From positions 1 to 45,246 of the forward strand of contig CAMUZZ010000007.1 of assembly GCA_947165355.1 (NCBI GenBank): a DNA stretch of 45,246 bases. Reading direction: 5' to 3'. This document shows, one piece after another, positions 36,574 to 45,246 of this stretch. Below the pieces are notes generated by a model. The model saw only the letters and a program-made list of their open reading frames with translations, had not been told where the DNA came from and did no database searches. This DNA is from an uncultured Clostridium sp. GTDB taxonomy: Bacteria > Bacillota > Clostridia > TANB77 > CAG-508. Position 1 is the stretch's first letter, and every line of letters begins with the position of its first letter. The translations under genes and the position numbers were made by a program.

Positions 36574-38949
36574 TTGAAAAAATACTATAAAAAATTAGAA
36601 CTTGATAAAATAATTCAAATACTAGAAAAGTATTGTATTACAGAAATTGGAAAAACTTCTTTACAAGCACTTTCTCCATCATTTAATTCAAACGATGTAA
36701 AGCATTTGCTTTCTGAAACAACTCAAGCAATCAAATTAATACATAGCTATGGAAAGAGCCCAATTTCCGAAATAAAAGATTATACTGAAATATCAAAAAT
36801 GCTAGAAAGCAACATGTTTTTATCATGTAATAACTTATTAGCCGTTGCACATATTTTGAAAGTATCTAGAGAACTAAAGGAATATTTTTTAAACGCAGAA
36901 GATTCTTCTGTTTATTCTGATTTAGAACAATACTTTAATAATTTGTACACAAATCAATCAATTGAAGATAGAATTTTTAGATCTATCCTAGATGAAAATA
37001 CTGTTGCAGATGAAGCATCAGCAAAGCTACATTCTATTAGAAGAAAAAAACAAAGCTTAGAAGCATCTATTAAAGAATCTTTAAACAAAATGATTCATTC
37101 TTCATACTCAAAATACGTAATGGATACCTTGGTTACTATTAGAAATGATAGATACGTTATTCCAGTAAAAATTGAATATAAAGATAATGTTAAAGGTTTT
37201 GTTCATGATATTTCCTATAGTGGTTCAACAGTGTTTATTGAACCAATGTCAATTTTTGATATGAATAATGAAATTCAAGATTTACGAATTGAGGAAAACA
37301 TAGAAATAGAAAATATTTTAAAGGATATATCTAATTGTCTAATTCCAATAAATGAAAACATTTCAAGCTCAGTAACTTCAATTGGAACATTAGATTTAAT
37401 ATTTGCAAAAGCCACATACAGTATTGAACATAATAATACAGAACCTATAATAAATGAGGATAAAACAATTAATTTAAAAAATGCAAGACATCCTCTAATA
37501 GATGAAAACACCGTTGTTCCTGTATCTATTGAAATTGGAAGTAAATACCAATCTTTAATAATAACAGGACCAAATACTGGTGGTAAAACAGTTTGCTTAA
37601 AAACAACTGGCCTTCTATGTTTGATGGCATATTTAGGGTTATATATTCCAGCAAAGGACGGCAGTAGCATTTACGTTTTTGATAATATTTTTGCAGATAT
37701 AGGTGATGAACAAAGTATACAAGAATCATTAAGCACATTTTCTTCTCACATGATAAATATAATTGATATATACAACAGTGCAACCAATAAAAGTCTTATT
37801 TTAGTCGATGAGCTTGGATCTGGTACTGACCCGGTTGAAGGAGCAAATCTTGCAATCAGCATTTTAAAATACTTCCATGATATTGGAGCAATTACTCTTG
37901 CCACCACTCATTACCCTGAAATAAAAAATTATGCACTAGTTACTGATGGTTTTGAAAATGCCAGCTCTGAATTTGATGTTGAAAATTTAAAACCAACATA
38001 CAAATTATTAATTGGTATTCCAGGAAAAAGTAATGCTTTTGCTATAACTCAAAGACTTGGTATGCCAGACGAAATACTAAATAATGCTAAATCTATGATG
38101 AAATCTGATAACATTAGCATAGAAGAATTACTAAAAAACATATATGATGATAAATTAGAAATTGAAAAAGAAAAAGACAAAATACAGAAAAACTCATCAC
38201 AAATTGAAATGCTTCGAAAATCATTAGAAGAAAAAACAAATGCGCTAAATAATAAAGAATCTGAAATACTAGAAAAAGCCAGAATAAAAGCAAGAGAAAT
38301 GTTACTAGATACCAAACAAGAAGCAAGCTCAATTATTTCAGAACTTAATAATTTAAAAACATCATCTTCTAATGAGTCACTAAAGAATGCAAATCTGCTT
38401 AGAAACAAACTAAATAATCAAATAAAAGACTTATATAATAATGGTACAAATGAAACTGAAAACGTTGAATCAAGTTTTAATATTGATAACATAACGGTTG
38501 GTATGAACGTACATGTTAAAAGTTTTAACCAAACTGGAACCGTACTAAGCAAACCAAATAATTCTGGAGATTTGCTAATGCAAATTGGTAGCATAAAAGT
38601 AAATGTTAAATTAAATGATTTACAACCTTTAAACAAAAACGAAAAAATAACTAAATCAAGTAAATCTTCTGGAAAAATTATTCGCAATAATCTAAAAAGT
38701 AAAACTGCTGCTACAGAAATAAATGTAATAGGACAAACTGTTGATGAAGCTACATTCGTTATAGATAAATTCCTAGACGATGCAAGCCTTGCAGGATTAA
38801 AAACTGTTAGAATTGTTCACGGAAAAGGAACAGGAAAACTAAGAAAAGGAATTCATGAATATTTAAGCTCTCACCCACACGTATCTGGATTTAGACTTGG
38901 AACGTTTGGTGAGGGTGAAATGGGAGTTACTGTAGTAGAAATAAAATAG
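36574..38949 (+). CDS. mutS2: MutS2 family ATPase/endonuclease
   Basis: 791 residues from a TTG at 36574, seven bases after AAGGAG; the open frame upstream to 36532 has no site. MutS2 proteins act against recombination intermediates and, in B. subtilis, on collided ribosomes (RqcU). The N-terminal core/lever region carries IPVKIEYKDNVKGFVHDISYSGSTVFIEPM. The ATPase has Walker A IITGPNTGGKTVCLKTTGLL (near residue 331), Walker B LILVDELGSGTDPVEGANLAI and TTHYPEIKNYAL. A long coiled coil (520-600) and a KOW-like region follow. The C-terminal Smr domain has VDEATFVIDKFLDDA and RIVHGKGTGKLRKGIHEYL. Divergent from the 70-residue gene; convergent with tuf. Confidence 0.96.
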   Translation: MKKYYKKLELDKIIQILEKYCITEIGKTSLQALSPSFNSNDVKHLLSETTQAIKLIHSYGKSPISEIKDYTEISKMLESNMFLSCNNLLAVAHILKVSRELKEYFLNAEDSSVYSDLEQYFNNLYTNQSIEDRIFRSILDENTVADEASAKLHSIRRKKQSLEASIKESLNKMIHSSYSKYVMDTLVTIRNDRYVIPVKIEYKDNVKGFVHDISYSGSTVFIEPMSIFDMNNEIQDLRIEENIEIENILKDISNCLIPINENISSSVTSIGTLDLIFAKATYSIEHNNTEPIINEDKTINLKNARHPLIDENTVVPVSIEIGSKYQSLIITGPNTGGKTVCLKTTGLLCLMAYLGLYIPAKDGSSIYVFDNIFADIGDEQSIQESLSTFSSHMINIIDIYNSATNKSLILVDELGSGTDPVEGANLAISILKYFHDIGAITLATTHYPEIKNYALVTDGFENASSEFDVENLKPTYKLLIGIPGKSNAFAITQRLGMPDEILNNAKSMMKSDNISIEELLKNIYDDKLEIEKEKDKIQKNSSQIEMLRKSLEEKTNALNNKESEILEKARIKAREMLLDTKQEASSIISELNNLKTSSSNESLKNANLLRNKLNNQIKDLYNNGTNETENVESSFNIDNITVGMNVHVKSFNQTGTVLSKPNNSGDLLMQIGSIKVNVKLNDLQPLNKNEKITKSSKSSGKIIRNNLKSKTAATEINVIGQTVDEATFVIDKFLDDASLAGLKTVRIVHGKGTGKLRKGIHEYLSSHPHVSGFRLGTFGEGEMGVTVVEIK

Positions 38950-38960
38950 CAAAAAATCAA

Positions 38961-38989
38961 GTGGGCTAAGATTTAATATCTAAGCCCAC
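38961..38989. terminator. Hairpin between mutS2 and tuf
   Basis: A 12-base stem with one A-A mismatch (GTGGGCTAAGAT / ATCTAAGCCCAC) and a 5-base loop, 12 bases past the mutS2 stop. The plus side lacks a good T run; the minus side has TTTTTT five bases away, so it may back up tuf termination. Confidence 0.55.
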
Positions 38990-39032
38990 AATTTGCCTTA
39001 GCATAGAATATTGACCTATATAATTGGAAACA

Positions 39033-39064
39033 AAAAAAGTAGAGAATAAATTCTCTACTTTTTT
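39033..39064 (-). terminator. Terminator after tuf
   Basis: A perfect 14-bp stem (AAAAAAGTAGAGAA / TTCTCTACTTTTTT) with a 4-base loop, five bases after the tuf stop. Symmetric A/T tails allow action in both directions. Confidence 0.93.
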
Positions 39065-39069
39065 ATTAA

Positions 39070-40272
39070 TTATTTAATAACGTCAGCAACAACACCAGAA
39101 CCTACTGTTCTACCACCTTCACGGATAGCGAATCTTAGTCCTTTTTCAATAGCGATTGGTGTGATTAATTCGATTGTCATATCTACGTTATCACCTGGCA
39201 TACACATTTCTGTACCTTGTGGTAATTCGATAACACCTGTAACGTCTGTTGTTCTGAAATAGAATTGTGGTCTATAGTTTGTGAAGAATGGTGTATGTCT
39301 TCCACCTTCTTCTTTAGTTAGAACGTATACTTGTGCTGTGAATTTTGTATGTGGATGAATTGTTCCTGGTTTTGCTAAAACTTGTCCTCTTTCAACGTCT
39401 TCTCTTTGAATACCTCTTAAAAGAACACCGATGTTATCACCAGCTTCAGCTTGGTCTAATAATTTTCTGAACATTTCAACACCAGTAACAACTGTTTTTG
39501 TAGATTCGTTAGATAAACCAACGATTTCGATTTCATCTTGTAATTTAACTGTTCCTCTTTCAACTCTACCTGTAACAACTGTTCCTCTACCTGTAATTGT
39601 GAATACGTCTTCAATAGGCATTAGGAATGGTTGATCAACTGGTCTTTCTGGAGTTGGAATATAGCTATCAACAGCATCCATTAATTCTTTCATTGGAAGA
39701 TATACAGGATCGTTAGGATCTGTAGATGTGCTCTCTAATACTTTTAATGAAGATCCTTTAATAATTGGAATCTCGTCACCTGGGAAATCATAGCTTGATA
39801 ATAAGTCTCTAACTTCCATTTCAACTAATTCTAATAATTCTGGATCATCAACCATATCGCATTTATTTAAGTAAACAACGATATATTTAACACCAACTTG
39901 TCTAGCAAGTAGAATGTGCTCTCTTGTTTGAGGCATTGGTCCATCAGCTGCAGAAACAACTAATATAGCACCATCCATTTGAGCTGCACCTGTAATCATG
40001 TTCTTTACATAGTCAGCGTGTCCTGGACAGTCAACGTGAGCATAGTGACGCTTGTCTGTTTCATACTCAACGTGAGCTGTGTTAATTGTAATTCCTCTTG
40101 CTTGCTCTTCTGGAGCACCATCGATTTGATCGTATGCTTCATATTTAGCTTTTCCTAATAATGATAAATATTTTGTAATAGCAGCTGTTGTTGTTGTTTT
40201 ACCATGGTCAACGTGTCCGATTGTACCAATGTTAACGTGTGGTTTGGTTCTTTCAAATTTCTCCTTTGCCAT
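39070..40272 (-). CDS. tuf: Elongation factor Tu
   Basis: 400 residues. Delivers aminoacyl-tRNA to the ribosome. G1 is [19 protein letters not shown]; the effector region is [24 protein letters not shown]3 [27 protein letters not shown] and G4 NKCDMVDD. Domain II starts [31 protein letters not shown], and domain III ends [27 protein letters not shown] precedes the ATG. It is last in the rpsL-rpsG-fusA-tuf order but has its own promoter in the 127-base gap after fusA, allowing higher expression. Confidence 0.98.
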   Translation of the reverse strand: MAKEKFERTKPHVNIGTIGHVDHGKTTTTAAITKYLSLLGKAKYEAYDQIDGAPEEQARGITINTAHVEYETDKRHYAHVDCPGHADYVKNMITGAAQMDGAILVVSAADGPMPQTREHILLARQVGVKYIVVYLNKCDMVDDPELLELVEMEVRDLLSSYDFPGDEIPIIKGSSLKVLESTSTDPNDPVYLPMKELMDAVDSYIPTPERPVDQPFLMPIEDVFTITGRGTVVTGRVERGTVKLQDEIEIVGLSNESTKTVVTGVEMFRKLLDQAEAGDNIGVLLRGIQREDVERGQVLAKPGTIHPHTKFTAQVYVLTKEEGGRHTPFFTNYRPQFYFRTTDVTGVIELPQGTEMCMPGDNVDMTIELITPIAIEKGLRFAIREGGRTVGSGVVADVIK

Positions 40273-40296
40273 TTTAAAATTCCTCCTTTAAATTTT

Positions 40297-40314
40297 GTAC
40301 GTTTTGCTACGTAC
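40297..40314 (-). promoter_or_regulatory. Small hairpin in the tuf leader
   Basis: GTACGT-AGCAAA-ACGTAC on the minus strand, a perfect 6-bp stem, ending about 14 bases before the tuf ribosome-binding site. Role unknown. Confidence 0.4.
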
Positions 40315-40355
40315 CTATTTATTTTTTTTAAAATTAAAAACATTTTTATACCGCA

Positions 40356-40384
40356 ATTTTATACTATATATTGTAAAAATGCAA
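40356..40384 (-). promoter_or_regulatory. Promoter of tuf
   Basis: TTGCAT (40379-40384), 17 bases, TAAAAT (40356-40361) on the minus strand, just after the fusA stop, with an A/T-rich leader of about 75 bases. Confidence 0.65.
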
Positions 40385-40399
40385 GTATTTTCTTAAATA

Positions 40400-42481
40400 T
40401 TAGTCTTTTTTAGCTCTACTAGCAACGATTGTTTCTAGTACAGATTTTGGAACTTCTTCATAGTGAGAAGGTTCCATAGAGTATGTTCCTCTACCTTGTG
40501 TTTTAGAACGTAAGTCTGTTGCATATCCGAACATCTCTGAAAGTGGTATAAATGCTCTAATTTCTTGATTTCCGGCTTTTGCTTCCATTCCTTCCATTCT
40601 TCCACGTCTAGAGTTAATATCTCCAATAACGTCTCCCATGTACTCTTCTGGAACTGTTACTTCAACTCTCATTATAGGCTCTAATATAACTGATTTAGCT
40701 TGTTTACAACCTTCTTTGAAAGCCATAGAAGCAGCAATTTTGAATGCCATTTCTGAAGAGTCAACTTCATGGTATGATCCATCATATAAAGTAGCTTTGA
40801 AATCGATAACTGGATATCCAGCAAGTACACCGCTTTCTGCAGCTTCTCTAATTCCGTCTTCAACTGGTTTAATGTATTCTTTTGGTACAGCACCACCAAC
40901 GATTTTACTTTCGAATTTGATACCGCTACCTGGCTCTAATGGTTCCATTTCTAGCCATACATCACCGTATTGACCATGTCCACCAGATTGACGTACGAAT
41001 TTACCTTGAACCTTAACTGTATTTCTAATTGTTTCTTTGTAAGAAACTTGTGGTTTACCTACAGAACATTCAACTTTAAATTCTCTTTTTAATCTATCAA
41101 CGATGATATCTAGGTGAAGCTCACCCATACCAGCGATGATTGTTTGTCCTGTTTCTTGATCTGTATGAGTTTTGAATGTTGGATCTTCTTCAGCTAGTTT
41201 TGCTAAAGCAATACCCATTTTTTCGCTATTAGCTTTATCTTTTGGCTCAATAGCTATATCAATAACAGGCTCTGGGAAGTCCATAGACTCTAGAATAACA
41301 GGTGCATTTGGATCACATAATGTATCACCTGTAGATACTTCTTTTAATCCAACAGCTGCAGCTATATCTCCAGCATATACTTTGTCTAGGTCTTCTCTGT
41401 GGTTAGCATGCATTAATAGTAATCTTCCGATTCTATCTCTTTTACCTTTATTTGCATTTAATATTGTAGATCCTGAATCTAATGTTCCAGAATATACTCT
41501 TATGAAACATAATTTTCCAACAAATGGGTCTGTAGCAATTTTGAATGCTAAAGCAGCAAATGGTTCACTATCACTTGGTTTTCTATCTGTTTCATTTCCG
41601 TCTAAGTCAACACCCTTAATAGCAGGTATATCAACTGGTGATGGTAAATAATCAACAACAGCATCAAGTAATTCTTGAACACCTTTGTTTTTGTATGATG
41701 ATCCACATGTCATTGGAACTATAGTGTTTGCTATTGTTCCTTTTCTTAAACCTCTCTTGATTTCTTCAGCTGTAAGCTCTTCACCTTCAAGGTATTTCAT
41801 CATTAATTCGTCATCTTGTTCAGCAGCATTTTCAATCATGTTTGCTCTGAATTCATTAGCTTTTTCAACTAAATCAGCAGGAATATCTGTTTCTTCAATT
41901 TGAATACCCTTGTCATCTTTATGAATGAAAGCTCTCATTTTGATTAAGTCTACAATTCCTTGGAAGTTATCTTCTGCTCCAATTGGTAATTGGATTGGAA
42001 CTGGGTTTGATCCTAATCTTTCTTTTACTTGGTCGATACAACCGTAAAAATCAGCACCTGTAATATCCATTTTATTAACGTATATCATTCTTGGAACTTG
42101 ATATTTGTTTGCTTGTCTCCAAACTGTTTCAGATTGTGGTTGAACTCCACCTTTAGCAGCTAGTACTAAAATTGAACCATCAAGAACTTTTAAAGATCTT
42201 TCAACCTCAACTGTAAAGTCAACGTGACCAGGTGTGTCGATTATATTAATTCTATGACCTAACCAGTGGCATGTAGTAGCAGCAGAAGTAATTGTAATAC
42301 CTCTTTCTTGCTCTTGAACCATCCAGTCCATTGTAGCAGCACCCTCATGAACTTCTCCTATTTTATGAGTTTTACCTGTGTAAAATAGAATTCTTTCAGT
42401 TGTAGTTGTTTTACCTGCATCAATATGAGCCATAATTCCTATATTTCTTGTTTTCTCTAAAGGAAATTCTCTTCCAGCCAT
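40400..42481 (-). CDS. fusA: Elongation factor G
   Basis: 693 residues, full length. Translocase and ribosome-recycling GTPase. G1 is [37 protein letters not shown] is the switch I region and [20 protein letters not shown] switch II, with [12 protein letters not shown] as G4. Domain II starts near residue 290, domain III follows, and domain IV has [30 protein letters not shown]. Domain V ends [34 protein letters not shown] precedes the ATG. It lies 75 bases downstream of rpsG and should share the rpsL promoter. Confidence 0.98.
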   Translation of the reverse strand: MAGREFPLEKTRNIGIMAHIDAGKTTTTERILFYTGKTHKIGEVHEGAATMDWMVQEQERGITITSAATTCHWLGHRINIIDTPGHVDFTVEVERSLKVLDGSILVLAAKGGVQPQSETVWRQANKYQVPRMIYVNKMDITGADFYGCIDQVKERLGSNPVPIQLPIGAEDNFQGIVDLIKMRAFIHKDDKGIQIEETDIPADLVEKANEFRANMIENAAEQDDELMMKYLEGEELTAEEIKRGLRKGTIANTIVPMTCGSSYKNKGVQELLDAVVDYLPSPVDIPAIKGVDLDGNETDRKPSDSEPFAALAFKIATDPFVGKLCFIRVYSGTLDSGSTILNANKGKRDRIGRLLLMHANHREDLDKVYAGDIAAAVGLKEVSTGDTLCDPNAPVILESMDFPEPVIDIAIEPKDKANSEKMGIALAKLAEEDPTFKTHTDQETGQTIIAGMGELHLDIIVDRLKREFKVECSVGKPQVSYKETIRNTVKVQGKFVRQSGGHGQYGDVWLEMEPLEPGSGIKFESKIVGGAVPKEYIKPVEDGIREAAESGVLAGYPVIDFKATLYDGSYHEVDSSEMAFKIAASMAFKEGCKQAKSVILEPIMRVEVTVPEEYMGDVIGDINSRRGRMEGMEAKAGNQEIRAFIPLSEMFGYATDLRSKTQGRGTYSMEPSHYEEVPKSVLETIVASRAKKD

Positions 42482-42556
42482 ATTTTCCTCCTTATATTTC
42501 TTATTTTTTCGTACATATATGTGTAAAATTTACAAATTTTTGTGTAAAAATAAATT

Positions 42557-43027
42557 TTACCATTTGTAGTGTGCAAAAGCTTTGTTAGCTTCGGCCATTC
42601 TATGCATATCTTCTTTCTTCTTGAAAGCTCCACCGTTACCAGCTACTGCATCGATTATTTCACCAGCTAATTTTTCAGACATTGTTTTTTCATGTCTTGT
42701 TCTTGCATAAATTACAAGCCATCTTAAACCTAATGTTTGTCTTCTTTCTGGTCTAATTTCGATTGGTACTTGGTATGTAGCACCACCAATTCTTCTTGCT
42801 TTAACTTCAAGAACTGGCATTACATTGTTTAATGCAGCTTCGAAAACTTCTAATGCATCTTTTTGCTCTCTCTCTTTTATGATATCGAATGCATCATAAA
42901 CTATTTTTTGAGCAACAGTCTTTTTACCATCAAGCATAACATTGTTTATTAATTTCGTAACAACTTTGCTATTGTATACTGGATCTGGTAAAACTTCTCT
43001 TTTTGCTATATATCCTTTTCTTGGCAC
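42557..43027 (-). CDS. rpsG: 30S ribosomal protein S7
   Basis: 156 residues. Primary 16S rRNA-binding protein of the 30S head. GTG start (AAGGAGG upstream): [46 protein letters not shown], then the family motif [31 protein letters not shown] and the C-terminal [18 protein letters not shown]. The 185-base gap after rpsL holds two hairpins (43053-43121). In E. coli, S7 represses translation by binding the rpsL-rpsG gap, so control here is plausible though unproven. Confidence 0.97.
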   Translation of the reverse strand: MPRKGYIAKREVLPDPVYNSKVVTKLINNVMLDGKKTVAQKIVYDAFDIIKEREQKDALEVFEAALNNVMPVLEVKARRIGGATYQVPIEIRPERRQTLGLRWLVIYARTRHEKTMSEKLAGEIIDAVAGNGGAFKKKEDMHRMAEANKAFAHYKW

Positions 43028-43052
43028 TTTTTCTTCCCTCCTTATAAAATTT

Positions 43053-43121
43053 GATACTAATTTACCTAGTATCTTCGGTACTCTAAAAAGTTTAATACTA
43101 AAACTTCTTCTTAAACTTTTT
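43053..43121 (-). promoter_or_regulatory. Two hairpins in the rpsL-rpsG gap
   Basis: GATACTA/TAGTATC (43053-43073, 7 bp) and a perfect 11-bp stem AAAAAGTTTAA/TTAAACTTTTT (43085-43121), both just upstream of the rpsG ribosome-binding site. They could form a translational or termination control region. Confidence 0.5.
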
Positions 43122-43212
43122 CAGTTAAGTGCTATATAATCTATATCTAAATTTAAGTAACAATTTCTTAATCTTAGTAAGTTATACGCACTCTGCTATT
43201 TTCTAAATCGGT

Positions 43213-43626
43213 TTACTTTTTAGGTTTTTTAGCTCCGTATTTAGATCTAGCTTGCATTCTGTCTTTAACACCAGCTGTATCTAATGTTCCTCTGATGATA
43301 TGGTATCTAACACCTGGAAGGTCTTTTACCCTACCACCTCTTATTAAAACAACGCTGTGCTCTTGTAGGTTATGTCCTATACCTGGGATATAAGATGTTA
43401 CTTCATAACCATTTGAAAGTCTAACCCTTGCAACTTTTCTTAAAGCTGAGTTTGGTTTTTTAGGTGTTACTGTTTTAACAACTGTACAAACACCTCTTTT
43501 TTGTGGAGAACGTCTATCAGTCATTTTCTTTTTCATAGAGTTGTATCCATGTTGAAGAGCTGGAGCTGTAGATTTTGTCTCACCTGTTTTTCTTCCTTTT
43601 CTTACTAATTGATTAATTGTTGGCAC
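43213..43626 (-). CDS. rpsL: 30S ribosomal protein S12
   Basis: 137 residues. Decoding-centre protein. GTG start behind [31 protein letters not shown], then the streptomycin-site loop [22 protein letters not shown] with the wild-type Lys (KKPN) and the second loop [24 protein letters not shown]. The aspartate in VKDLPG is the residue methylthiolated by RimO, also encoded in this window at 22973. The C-terminus is [10 protein letters not shown]. First gene of the rpsL-rpsG-fusA unit, with an unusual leader hairpin immediately upstream. Confidence 0.98.
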   Translation of the reverse strand: MPTINQLVRKGRKTGETKSTAPALQHGYNSMKKKMTDRRSPQKRGVCTVVKTVTPKKPNSALRKVARVRLSNGYEVTSYIPGIGHNLQEHSVVLIRGGRVKDLPGVRYHIIRGTLDTAGVKDRMQARSKYGAKKPKK

Positions 43627-43642
43627 TTAAATTTCACCTCCT

Positions 43643-43692
43643 AAAAAAAATTTAACCGTTAATACTCGCTAAATCGCGATACTAACGGTTAA
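43643..43692 (-). promoter_or_regulatory. 5'-terminal terminator-like hairpin in the rpsL leader
   Basis: A perfect 10-bp outer stem TTAACCGTTA / TAACGGTTAA (43652-43661 with 43683-43692), extended inward by TCGC/GCGA with a bulged G, then eight T on the minus strand (43643-43650). The hairpin begins at or within a few bases of the predicted start of transcription, and the T run ends two bases before the AGGAGG of rpsL. Confidence 0.7.
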
Positions 43693-43693
43693 C

Positions 43694-43722
43694 ATTATAT
43701 CATTATTATAACTACAAGTCAA
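43694..43722 (-). promoter_or_regulatory. Promoter of rpsL-rpsG-fusA
   Basis: TTGACT (43717-43722), 17 bases, TATAAT (43694-43699), minus strand: the closest match to consensus in the window. Predicted start about 43687-43690. Confidence 0.88.
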
Positions 43723-43743
43723 TGAAAATATTGTAATTTTGCA

Positions 43744-44049
43744 TTAATTCTTACTTGAATATGTTTCTAAGTTTTTCTTTACCATATCGGCAGTACAGAT
43801 TCCTGAAACAACATTAAATAAATCATCTAATAAGCTACTATCTGATACATGATTGAATACATCATCATGCATTCTGTATAAGAATGCAACTTCCAAATTT
43901 TCATTATCTTTATAAAATGCATCAACATCAATACCATACAAGTATGTTTGTCCTTTGTAATCAAATTGTTTTAATATGTAAAATTTTTTATTTTGATACT
44001 CTAGTGTTTTAGACTCAAAATTTACAATTAAATTTTCTCTCATTCCCAT
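43744..44049 (-). CDS. Small protein of unknown function
   Basis: 101 residues from an ATG nine bases after AGGAGG; a second ATG two codons later is also possible. The protein is acidic, with a run of beta-like strands in the middle (KKFYILKQFDYKGQTYLYGIDVD, then LEVAFLYRMHDDVFNHV) and a C-terminal helix (DLFNVVSGICTADMVKKNLE). The strand pattern is reminiscent of small YrzB/DUF1292-like proteins, but I would not assign it. No signal peptide or membrane segment. It ends 21 bases before the rpsL promoter and lies 33 bases after the alanine/asparagine-rich gene, with which it is probably co-transcribed. Confidence 0.65.
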   Translation of the reverse strand: MGMRENLIVNFESKTLEYQNKKFYILKQFDYKGQTYLYGIDVDAFYKDNENLEVAFLYRMHDDVFNHVSDSSLLDDLFNVVSGICTADMVKKNLETYSSKN

Positions 44050-44082
44050 CTTTAGTTACCTCCTATATTCAATCCAATTTTA

Positions 44083-45246
44083 CTATAGTGTTTGGTCAAA
44101 ATCGTTTCTTTGGTCTTTTGTCCATCTTCTTTCTTTTCTAGCCTTATTAGCTAAAGACTCAATTCCAAAGAAAGATCCTACTGCAGTCATAACTGGACCT
44201 AAGAAGTCTTTAACATGTCCTACAACATTAGCACTAACTTTTTGTCCTGGATTCATTTGATTTGCTTGATCAACTAAATCTGCTAATTGATCCATTAAAT
44301 CTGCCTCTTTATCTTTTCCAGCCTTAGCCATTCCCATTAAAATACCTTGATCTGTATGAGAAACACCAGATGCTGTTTTAAGTCCTTGCATAGACTTAGC
44401 TGTAGCATCTTCAGCTAATCCCGTAGCTCTCATGTCGTTTGCAAGTGAGCGAAGTTTTTGAGATACTGTCATATATGATGAATTTCTTCCGTTTAATGCA
44501 TTTAAATCGTTTGTTGCCATAGCATTTACATGTGCATCAGCAGTTACATAAGCAGAGTTTGTATGACTAATTATTCTATTACTATGTAAATTAGTTGCTT
44601 CTCCAGCATTAGCTCTTGCTGCAGCTTCTGCAGCAGAAACATGCCTTAAATCTGAGTCTGAGAATTGTACTGAATTTTGCATATTTTGAATTTGTTGTCC
44701 GTTTTGTGTGACTTGTGCATTATGTCCACTTGCTATATCTGTTGCACGACTTGCATTATGCTCTACAGCAGCAATATTTTTGTTCATTGTTTGTATTGTT
44801 CTGTAAACACCTGCTCCAACAGTAGCTATAGCTCCTGCAGTCTCTATTTTTCTGTCATGTTGATCACTTACAACTCTTGAAGTTGTTCCGTTAATACCAG
44901 CATTAAGTGTACTTACATGAACTCCAAATCTTGAATATGAAAAATCATTTAAAACGTCTTTTTTCTGCATATTAAACATTGCAGCATTTGCATATCTTTC
45001 ATTTGCAGCTTCAGTATTTCCACGTTCCTCTTCATATTTAGCAAAAGCTTCTTCTTCAACTCTTGCTCTATCTCTATCCGCGTATTCGTTTAGAGCCTTG
45101 CCATATACTTTACTTCCATGATTTCTTCTACCAAATAAGTTCATTAATTTTGAACCTTTTAGGTTACCTTGATAATCAGCGCTCTTTCTTTGAGTTCCTC
45201 TTTTAATTTCTTTTTGTATTTTTGTTATTTCGTCAATTCTGTTATC
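44083..45246 (-). CDS. Unknown Ala/Asn-rich, mainly helical protein (5' end outside window)
   Basis: At least 387 codons are open to the right edge. A Met at 45144 (MNLFGRRNHGSK) has only a weak AAAGG upstream. The same frame continues without a stop through SADYQGNLKGSKL and DNRIDEITKIQKEIKRGTQR to 45246, so the true start is probably beyond the window. The chain is rich in A, N, Q, H and S with heptad-like stretches (NIAAVEHNASRATDIASGHN; QKLRSLANDMRATGLAED). It has a mildly hydrophobic segment near the C-terminus (DFLGPVMTAVGSFFGIESL) and a basic end (NKARKERRWTKDQRND). Composition suggests a long coiled or structural protein, perhaps the soluble tail of a larger membrane or secretion-system protein. 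I recognise no family. Confidence 0.6.
   Translation of the reverse strand, partial: DNRIDEITKIQKEIKRGTQRKSADYQGNLKGSKLMNLFGRRNHGSKVYGKALNEYADRDRARVEEEAFAKYEEERGNTEAANERYANAAMFNMQKKDVLNDFSYSRFGVHVSTLNAGINGTTSRVVSDQHDRKIETAGAIATVGAGVYRTIQTMNKNIAAVEHNASRATDIASGHNAQVTQNGQQIQNMQNSVQFSDSDLRHVSAAEAAARANAGEATNLHSNRIISHTNSAYVTADAHVNAMATNDLNALNGRNSSYMTVSQKLRSLANDMRATGLAEDATAKSMQGLKTASGVSHTDQGILMGMAKAGKDKEADLMDQLADLVDQANQMNPGQKVSANVVGHVKDFLGPVMTAVGSFFGIESLANKARKERRWTKDQRNDFDQTL

Noticed and set aside
36402-36590. 62-codon hydrophobic plus-strand frame upstream of mutS2
   Set aside because: No ribosome-binding site, overlaps the mutS2 start, and the composition is explained by AT-rich non-coding DNA.

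Overview
The window looks like chromosomal DNA of a low-GC, spore-former-type Bacillota, most likely class Clostridia. The reasons are very AT-rich sequence and codon use, frequent TTG and GTG starts behind strong AGGAGG ribosome-binding sites, a complete Spo0A, a CIRCE-type groESL operator, and Firmicutes gene orders (rimP-nusA-ylxR-infB-rbfA-nrnA-truB and rpsL-rpsG-fusA-tuf). I cannot name the species. No rRNA, tRNA, CRISPR array, insertion sequence or prophage is recognisable.

Layout. 1-2.7 kb: a minus-strand operon running off the left edge, with a two-helix membrane protein (VirB2/TrbC-like in shape) and two tandem paralogues of an unknown receiver-like protein. The outer paralogue has gained two AT-hooks and a long acidic tail. 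2.7-8.7 kb: spo0A, a YigZ-family gene, an HI0933-family flavoprotein, a PLP enzyme of the methionine gamma-lyase/aluminium-resistance family and a WG-repeat protein. 8.8-12.9 kb: an operon of a secreted surface protein, a SipW-type signal peptidase and an OmpR/histidine-kinase pair. 12.9-18 kb: groEL-groES, a small cupin gene, pyrG and a left-handed beta-helix protein. 18.4-22.4 kb, plus strand: tsaE-tsaB-rimI and a LonC-type protease. 22.5-35.6 kb, minus strand: rimO, rng, pth, alr, truB, nrnA, rbfA, infB, ylxR, nusA, rimP, trmL. 36.5-39 kb: mutS2. 39-43.7 kb: tuf, fusA, rpsG, rpsL. The right edge has two unknown genes, one running off the window.

The core genes fit together: transcription and translation factors, ribosome maturation (RimP, RbfA, RimO acting on S12 encoded by rpsL here, RimI acting on S18), tRNA modification (TruB, TrmL, TsaB/TsaE) and RNA turnover (RNase G, NrnA). 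Four small genes of visibly higher GC, each with its own signals, are slotted between these housekeeping units (15.1, 22.6, 35.7 and 36.1 kb) and look acquired.

The strongest candidate for something undescribed is a pair of dispersed intergenic elements (18101-18323 and 25634-25849). Two sequence blocks are identical between them. The long flanking arms have diverged in sequence, yet in each copy they remain complementary, which is what a conserved structured RNA looks like. Other leads are terminator-like hairpins sitting right at the predicted transcription starts of rpsL and pyrG, and a cluster of three exact 0A-box matches upstream of spo0A.
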